Assembly (NCBI GenBank): GCA_033977485.1
Contig: CM066993.1
Coordinates: 25,472,001 to 25,536,000, forward strand
Source of the DNA: Hydrangea macrophylla
Lineage: Eukaryota > Streptophyta > Magnoliopsida > Cornales > Hydrangeaceae
DNA: 64,000 nt
Direction of reading: 5' to 3'
Shown here piece after piece: positions 57,834 through 64,000 of the stretch (positions are counted from its first letter, which is position 1; every line of letters begins with the position of its first letter). The translations under genes and the position numbers were made by a program. A model generated the notes under the pieces. That model searched no databases and was not told the DNA's origin. It was given only the letters and a program-made list of their open reading frames with translations.

Positions 57834-60431
57834 CACATCCAAAGCAGAAATTTCATCAATCAATTGATCTAGTTGCTCAGGGACTTTTCTTCAAATCAAC
57901 CTATGGGGAAGCATAGTTAGTTTCCATTTTCTCTAGGTCAACCTTCAATTTTTTGATGTTTTCTAACAACAAGGCAGAGCTCTTCACTCTGCCTCAATAG
58001 CGTCGGCCCAAAGGATGAATTGGTTGGCCACCTCCTCTCTTTTCTAAAAAAACTCTTTCACATTAGTCATCTTCTGGGTAGCCTCAGCCATATCAGTGGC
58101 AATCTTCCTAAATTGGTGCAAAAAGGATTCTAAGGATGACAAAGAAGAAGAATCGGTGAAGTTTATAGAACATAGGGAGACTGCATTCTCTATAGCTTCT
58201 TATTGGCCCATGGTATTCTGAAAAGTTGAAGACCGCAAAGAAGCCAAAAGATTCATGGCTTGTAGCTGGGCTTCAGTATATATTGGAGTGGCCATAGTTG
58301 GAATTGGTTTTGGGGGTAGGGGACCTGAGCTTGATCTTTGAACAAGGATCAGTCTGATGTTTTGTGCCCTAAGAAAAAGATCTTTGACATTTTGAGAGCC
58401 TGAGGATGTTAAAATAATAGAAGTTGACGAACCGGATCCCATAGTCAAAGAAGAGGGTTGAGGAAAAAGAATTTTTGGAAGCTGAGGGACCTTTGGTGGT
58501 TGAAGTAAATCAGCAGGATCCTTGGTAGTACCAGTGTCACTCTGGCTAGTTTAAGGAGAGGACTTGGCAAAAGGGATTTGGAGAAAGGAAGGAGAAAATC
58601 CAGGAATTTTTACAATGCCAAATTGTTGAGCTGATTCAGAGGATACTGGAGAAGCACTCAAGGCTGGTTCATCTTGCAGTTGTTTCTGAGAACGAGCCTT
58701 TTTCTAGCTTTCTTCACCACTTGGGGAGTTTTTTATAGAAGAGTGGACTCGGTTTCTTCTTCCCCTTCCAACTGGATAGGATGATCTTTGGTGGTCTATT
58801 TCAAGGTGGGTTTCTTGGCCATGTCTTTTAATCAGAGTGTTTGGTGTTCCTGGAACTACATCGAATTGGAGTTGAGGAGAAAACCTCTGTAGGAGCAACC
58901 ATTTTTCAGCTTGAACAACAATGGAAGTCTTGGAAGGACCTGACCCAAAGAAAAGAAAAGAATTAAATAAGTTGGTCATAAAAAAGGAAAAAACAAGTTT
59001 ATCAATCCTAACATCAAGCTATCCAATGGTTCTCGAGACTGAGCAGCTGGTCTGAGAGATGCCCAAGCAGTCTGATGACTAGATAGGGGAATCTAAATAT
59101 GGGAATCATGGGGATGTTAGACAGATAGCTAGCCATGGTGACTCCCATAAACAAGTTAGCATAGACAACTAGTTCTGCGATACCAAATTTAGCCAAGGGT
59201 GGGAATGGGCATGTTCTCTTGACCTAGTTTTTGGTAGAAGAGCATAGAGTTGTTCTTATTTGGGGCTTTCCCATGATTCTTCCTATAGGCTTTGGCTTTC
59301 TTTTCCACCCTTTCCCTTTTCAGTATGATTCAGATTCAATGCACCTCCAAAATCGACTCAGAGGGTTTTTTGAGGATTCCATTTTAATTTGTAAAACTCC
59401 TCAAACTTTATAATGGAGTCATAGTCTACTTTAAGGTCAGGATCCATACCTTGGCTCTTCTTCCATTTACTTGGATTCTGAACAATATAGGGATTAATTG
59501 TTGGCGATGATGGTAATAGAGACAATGCATTTAGTAGAGTGGCATAATTAGGGAAGCAATGATCAAAATGCTCGAGCCAAAATGTATCAAAGGAGGGAGT
59601 GGAAGCAGGGATATGAGAGAAAGGATGAAACTCAAAGCATCCATGGAGAAGCTTGTTCAGTTCATCCACTTGTTGGACTCCTTCATAAGTCTTAAAAATA
59701 GTGCAGGCTAAAAGATATGTGTTAGCTGATGAAAAGTTGGGGTTAGGAAGAGCTTGGGTTAAACCAAATTAGCAAGGTTCCATGCCGCATTGGTTATTAC
59801 CCGTGCTTTCCTTCGTCACACGATAATGGAAGTGTTAAGAAGTGAGGTAGTATGCCCATATTTCAGGGTAACTATTCAGTTCAAGGAAAGAGGCTTTAAA
59901 CCAAGCTAGCCTATAGAGAGGAGGATGATAGGGCAAGAACATAGAGGGAGGTGGAATTCTAAGGGAAAAGAAGAAACTTAAACAGTTAGAGAACCCGAAG
60001 GGACTAGAAGAGAATGTGGCCAAATTCAGCCCATAAACAAAGGGGTCAGACACAGTGGTGTAGGAAGGGCTAATCTCAAGGAAGTATAGGTGAAGCCATA
60101 ATTACAAGATCCATAAAGACCCAACCCAAGTATCCAAGTTACTATGTATCAATCTAAAATAACCCCTATACACCTGGTGTAACACCAGCCTTTTTACCTA
60201 TATTTATCAATATATGGATGTATTTTAGCATTTGTGTATTCGTATATGTTAGTTACGATTGTGTATGGATTAACTTTGATAATTAGTTCTTATGGATGTT
60301 AATACTTGGGCTTTTGAACTCTTAAAACAAAGGAAGGATTGTTGAACCAGGAGATCCGAACGCTCAGAACTTGGGAGTGCTTGAGCTTAAAAGGGGTGAA
60401 ATGACTATTTTGCCCTTGGGTCCCAAAACAT

Positions 60432-60441
60432 CTATAAATAC
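60432..60441 (+). promoter_or_regulatory. TATA box of gypsy III LTR
   Basis: CTATAAATAC followed by a GAGAGAGAGA tract and ATG-poor sequence, similar to LTR II. Confidence 0.55.
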
Positions 60442-61419
60442 CAGCATTTCTTACATTTTTGGGTGTTAGAAACTCTGCATTTCAGAGAGCTCCGATGAGA
60501 GAGAGAGAGAGTTTGTGAGTTATACACAGTCCATACATAAACACACTCATATCTCATGCTTGCATGTGTTCCATTTCATGATCAACACACACATACACAT
60601 GCATAGCTACTACTATGAAGTCTTGGAGTTGAAAGCTTGAGGATCAAAGAAGTTTAGAAGAGAATCATTGCCTTAAAGCTTGTACTTGGAAGTTCTTGAA
60701 GTTTAAGTACATAAACACACATTTTCATCATATTTGATCATCTAGATCATCTAAATCTTTGGTGAGTGCTCCTACACACATTTTTATAAGTTATATTAGT
60801 AATTTAAAGCCATGCATGTAGCATCCATGAAGATCTAATTTGAAATTTAAGTTACTAAAACTGTCACTATTTTGAACTGCTTAACCCGAGCACTCGAACC
60901 AAGCTCGAGCACTCGAGCCTAATGAACGAGCCAGGCGCGAGCACTCGGACTGGGCATTTCCTGTAAGGATAGTTTGTTATATGTGTATATAATTAGTTAT
61001 GCTATGTTTTGTTGTACTATGAGCTATAATAGTTGTACCTTGAGTTGTACTTTATATATATACTTGTATATGCTTAATAGAAGTTGTACCTTATGTTATT
61101 TGAGTGGTATTTTAGTAATATACCACTGTATAGAGAAAAGAGGAAGATGTATTCTTAACACGATGATGCGATTAATCAGTAGAACTTATACGTTCGACCA
61201 TACGTGAACTATGTGAACCTTAATGCAATGTACTTAAGTACACAACTCCGAGAATAATATACTTTAATGACTTATACCATGCGTGTTTGTTGTTAATGAT
61301 GTAGAAGATGTAAAAACATTAATAACAAGGTGATTGTATCCTTTAGTCTATCCTTATGTTTCGTTCGTTTGCTTGGTCAGTTCAAGAAAGAGTAAAGAGT
61401 TTGGTTTCAGTTGTTGAGA

Positions 61420-61815
61420 TGGTTAATAGTCGATGGGCTGACGTCAAGCAAGTGGCAATTTTAGGCAAGATGACAAACTAACCAAGGCTGAATATAATAA
61501 GATTGGGATTCCCAAGTAATGAGCCATAAGGCAGATGTCAATTAGCCATTGGGCATAATGATAAAAGAATAGATGTTAATTACCTATTTGGGATCGATGA
61601 CAAGATGGTAACCCATGACCGAAAAGTGGCAATTTTTTAGGCCAATGGCATTCGTGCTGGATGTATACAAGAGTCGAGTTGGTAAGAGATTGGACTTGTG
61701 GTCTAAAGACTGGATCGGTGATCCAAAGAGTTGAGTTGAAAAGATTGAACCTGTTGTTTAAAGTAAAGTGTAGAGTTTGTAAAGATTGAACTGATAGTCC
61801 AAAGTGATCAATCAA
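61420..61815 (+). repeat. Degenerate tandem repeats in the gypsy III LTR
   Basis: Several decayed repeats: GGCAATTTTAGGC / GGCAATTTTTTAGGC near 61,455 and 61,628, and GAGTTG...GATTG(A)AC...CTAAAG blocks from about 61,675 to 61,810. A perfect TGACGTCA is at 61,439-61,446. The region lies upstream of the stem-loop module, as the arrays of other families do. Confidence 0.55.
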
Positions 61816-62002
61816 TCGATGTCAGTTGTGTTTCAAAGATCTGAGTGATATCACTAAACATTTCCTAAACGTACACACTACCTTACGATTAGAATAATCG
61901 AGACTTACAGATATGTTTTCATTAAAGAAGAGAAAATGGAGTGTTTTACTTCCTTAACTGATTAATAAGTTGTTTCTGAGCAAGTTCAGTTTAGTAGGTT
62001 TA

Positions 62003-62060
62003 CTCACTCAACTTGCAATAAAGCTTATAACTTTCATGTTCTGGATAATTAAACGTCCAG
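62003..62060 (+). other. LTR stem-loop module (copy 7)
   Basis: CTCACTC, an A/T-rich spacer holding AATAAA, CATGTT and a shorter stem CTGGA/TCCAG (62,041-62,060). Weaker than the others but in the same order and at the same distance from the LTR end (about 410 bp). Confidence 0.6.
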
Positions 62061-62481
62061 ATCTTGCAGAGGCTAGTTACTAGGATGAGGAGTATGCTGA
62101 GGAAGGATACGGGTTTATGAGCTAGCAAGCAGAAGTCAAGACTTTTGTTTACTTATCTTTTGTTGTAGCTGAGGCACTAGATGTTGATCTTATTATTATT
62201 ACTTTATTGTAGGGATTCACGCCTAGGATAACATTATATTTCATTTTCTTTTCTGTGGGTTATAATAATGGATTTAAGACTCTAATGATGTTTAATATTA
62301 TGTAAGCCTAGAACCACCATGCTTAATATTACTGCTTATGTCTATTGTTTATTGCTTTTATCTTGGTTCTTTCTTGTATGGACAAGCACACGATCCTTAA
62401 ACTAGTAATGTATCCACAGGTCCAAAGGTGGAAATTTTAACTTTTCCCTACTTTGCTACACCAGAACGTGATAAGGATTTT

Positions 62482-62493
62482 TTGTATTAGAGC
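62482..62493 (+). promoter_or_regulatory. Primer binding site of gypsy III
   Basis: TTGTATTAGAGC against the tRNA-Met complement TGGTATCAGAGC: two changes. It sits 8 nt after the LTR end, as in gypsy I. Confidence 0.7.
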
Positions 62494-62593
62494 TCTAGGT
62501 TTATTCATGCTCGTTGATTTTCCTACATATTTTTGAGCCTGAAGATACCTTGCACTAGTACTGACCATAAGATAGTTTCATTTTCAGGTCAGC

Positions 62594-63498
62594 ATGGAGC
62601 CAGTTTTCATAGAGGATGCGTTTGGAGGATATTTATTGTTTCCCGACGACCTCCAGCTCTCTAATCTGGAGCTACATATCTAGATGCTAAGACCATGTGC
62701 ATAGTATCTGGTTGAGGATGACTTTTGGAGAGCTATACACATTGATGGTGTCCAAGAATCGGAGTGGATACTGCTGAGGCTCTATACCGAGTACTCACCC
62801 TCTTACGAGTCGATTAAGAGATGGAGACTATATTACAAGATATTCTGCTTTATCAGGAGATTTTGGCCCAGGTCACACATATGCCACCAGTTCATGTTGC
62901 TCAACTGCCACCACTAGTACAGCCAGTACCTCTAGCACTAGTCATACCTGAGCAGGACGATGATGACGCCGACTTGGAAGAGGACCCTATAGAGGAGGGT
63001 GACAGAGGTAATGATGAGCCTGAGGATGATTCTGATGGTGAGCTCAAGAATGAGGGGAATCACTATGATGATTAGGAGGACGAGACTGAGGGAGATGATG
63101 ATGGATATGAGGATGAATATGAGGGAGGACATGATGATAAACAGGAGGGGAAGACAGAGGATGTTCCCAACGAGGATGAGGAAGAGGATGATGGTCATGA
63201 GGGAGAGGTCATGCTTGTGGATGATGTGGATGAGGAGGAGTTTGAGGTGATACAGGTACCCCAGGGTTTTTCCATAGGACCGGTTCTACCACATCATGTA
63301 GTTGATGGAGGTTGGTTACCCGTTGACGGATAGATACTAGACGATCAGCCTGAGGATGTTCCAATCTTTGAGATGTTTGACGAGTTTGATTTGTGGCTTA
63401 ACTGGGTGCCACCAGAGGAGATTGATGTTCTAGCGGATGAGTTACCTCCATTCACGTTGGATGTGGAGAATTTTTGGGATCAAATCCCTAGGATCTAG
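62594..63498 (+). pseudogene. Acidic pre-gag ORF of gypsy III
   Basis: A Met at 62,594 (MEPVFIEDAFGG) in the same AGCATGG context as gypsy I. After a frameshift the main frame runs from 62,821: a Pro/Val-rich stretch, then about 100 residues dominated by Asp, Glu and Gly, then IGPVLPHH, LNWVPPEEID and NFWDQIPRI with a stop at 63,496-63,498. Stops at 63,073-63,075 and about 63,331-63,333 interrupt it. No known domain recognised. Its C-terminus matches that of the gypsy I ORF. Confidence 0.65.
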
Positions 63499-63803
63499 AT
63501 TCTCTTTATGTTTCGATTAATCAGGCCACGTAGCCCACTTACTTTTGTGTACATATTGTATATGATTTTGATGGTAGTGGTATGTGTAAATGTGATGTAA
63601 ATACCCTTACCATACCATATTGTAAATGTTTTTGGCTGTATATATATCAACAGCATGCTTTTGCCTGTTATTATTTCTGAGTAATCATTTTTGCTAGATA
63701 TTTATGTTTATTGCTTTGAGTGTTGATTATCTTACCTTTGTGATCATCATATCTTGCTTCGAGGAATGGTGAGTAATGTTGGGCCAATCATGTAGGTTGA
63801 CTT
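63499..63803 (+). other. Spacer between acidic ORF and gag of gypsy III
   Basis: A/T-rich, about 305 bp, with stops in all frames. No gene supported. Confidence 0.5.
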
Positions 63804-64000
63804 ATGGCCGACGGAATAAGGAAGGAAAGGAATCAACGAGGAAGGGCCCCTGTTCTCGAGAATATGAATCCTACTAGAGCTTTTGAAGCTTTTCTGCAAT
63901 GCTTAGAGTATATCAGCGACGACCATCATCAAAACCATAACAACAATAACAATAACAACAATCGGGCAAACCATCAAGCTACACCTCCACCACTAATCAC
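63804..64000 (+). CDS. Gag of gypsy III, N-terminal 65 codons, runs off the window
   Basis: The Met at 63,804 opens a frame with no stop to the window edge: MADGIRKERNQRGRAPV, then FEAFLQCLEYIS, an Asn-rich run encoded by an AAC/AAT repeat, and a Pro-rich tail. A basic start, a short hydrophobic helix and a low-complexity linker before the capsid domain are usual for gypsy gag. The capsid core would lie beyond 64,000. The rest cannot be judged, so intactness is unknown. Confidence 0.6.
   Translation, partial: MADGIRKERNQRGRAPVLENMNPTRAFEAFLQCLEYISDDHHQNHNNNNNNNNRANHQATPPPLI

Larger units (their letters stand above)
55195..60110 (-). pseudogene. Antisense extra ORF of Tat, unit 2, split by a solo LTR
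   Basis: On the minus strand from about 60,110 downward: SDPFVYGLNLATF (60,053), LNSYPEIWAYYL, FDTFWLEHFDHCFPNY (59,580), KWKKSQGMDPDLK, the VVQAEKWLLLQRF segment (58,900), a Ser/Pro-rich part, MATPIYTEAQLQAMN (58,285) and a Glu/Lys-rich end interrupted at 57,834 and resumed at 55,287. Several stops and shifts. Antisense ORFs in this place are known in Tat elements, some likened to Transposase_28 or plant mobile domain proteins; I cannot tell which. 58,460-60,177 is present only once. Confidence 0.6.
60178..62473 (+). mobile_element. 5' LTR of gypsy III (2.3 kb)
   Basis: Starts TGTAACACC and ends GTGATA, the GTGACA terminus of the other families with one change, exactly 8 nt before a primer site. 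TATA box CTATAAATAC at 60,432. The stem-loop module is at 62,003-62,060. It interrupts the sequence following the antisense Tat ORF. The other end is outside the window, so the target duplication cannot be checked. A CGAGCACTCGA repeat lies at about 60,885-60,955. Confidence 0.82.

Overview
The window is a block of nested, decayed transposable elements from a flowering-plant nuclear genome. I find no intact host gene, no rRNA or tRNA gene and no bacterial-style operon. The plant assignment rests on Ty1/copia and Ty3/gypsy elements of plant type (a Del/Tekay-like chromovirus and Tat-lineage elements with a second, archaeal-type RNase H and an antisense extra ORF), long CT and TTA microsatellites, and initiator-tRNA-Met primer sites. 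Nearly every open frame is a fragment of gag-pol broken by stops, frameshifts or deletions, so coding relics are given as pseudogenes.

Layout. 1-721: part of a gypsy-type LTR on the minus strand. 760-6,889: a copia element on the minus strand, cut inside its reverse transcriptase at one end and inside its 5' LTR at the other. 6,890-8,223: tail of the 3.3-kb LTR of gypsy element I. 8,224-8,317: fragment of another LTR. 8,318-16,500: Tat fragment on the minus strand (end of integrase plus an extra ORF running antisense to pol), split by a hAT-like DNA transposon that is itself split by a 4.3-kb solo gypsy LTR. 16,500-25,517: Tat element on the plus strand with gag, protease, RT, two RNase H domains, integrase and an antisense extra ORF. 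25,518-29,207: second copy of the 5' part of the copia element. 29,208-38,693: gypsy element I (truncated 5' LTR, internal region, full 3' LTR). 38,694-60,177: second copy of the 8,224-25,517 block, carrying a further 2.5-kb solo LTR, and then the rest of the antisense ORF. 60,178-64,000: gypsy element III (5' LTR, acidic pre-gag ORF, start of gag), running off the right edge.

The main organising fact is a direct tandem segmental duplication. Unit 1 is about 3,239-25,517 and unit 2 is 25,518-58,459. The junction at 25,516-25,518 fuses the antisense ORF to the copia gag with about 2 nt of microhomology. Two events account for almost all of the length difference. Unit 1 lost 8,191 bp between copia and the 3' LTR of gypsy I (3-nt microhomology ATG at 6,889). 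Unit 2 gained a solo LTR with a CACAT target-site duplication. Several stops are common to both units, so the elements were dead before the duplication.

Two things look most worth pursuing. First, a 56-60-nt double stem-loop module lies near the 3' end of all four gypsy LTR families here, and its stem shows paired base changes. Second, an acidic ORF lies between the primer site and gag in gypsy I and gypsy III, and its C-terminus is similar in both. Element lineages were assigned by recognising motifs by eye, without database searches.
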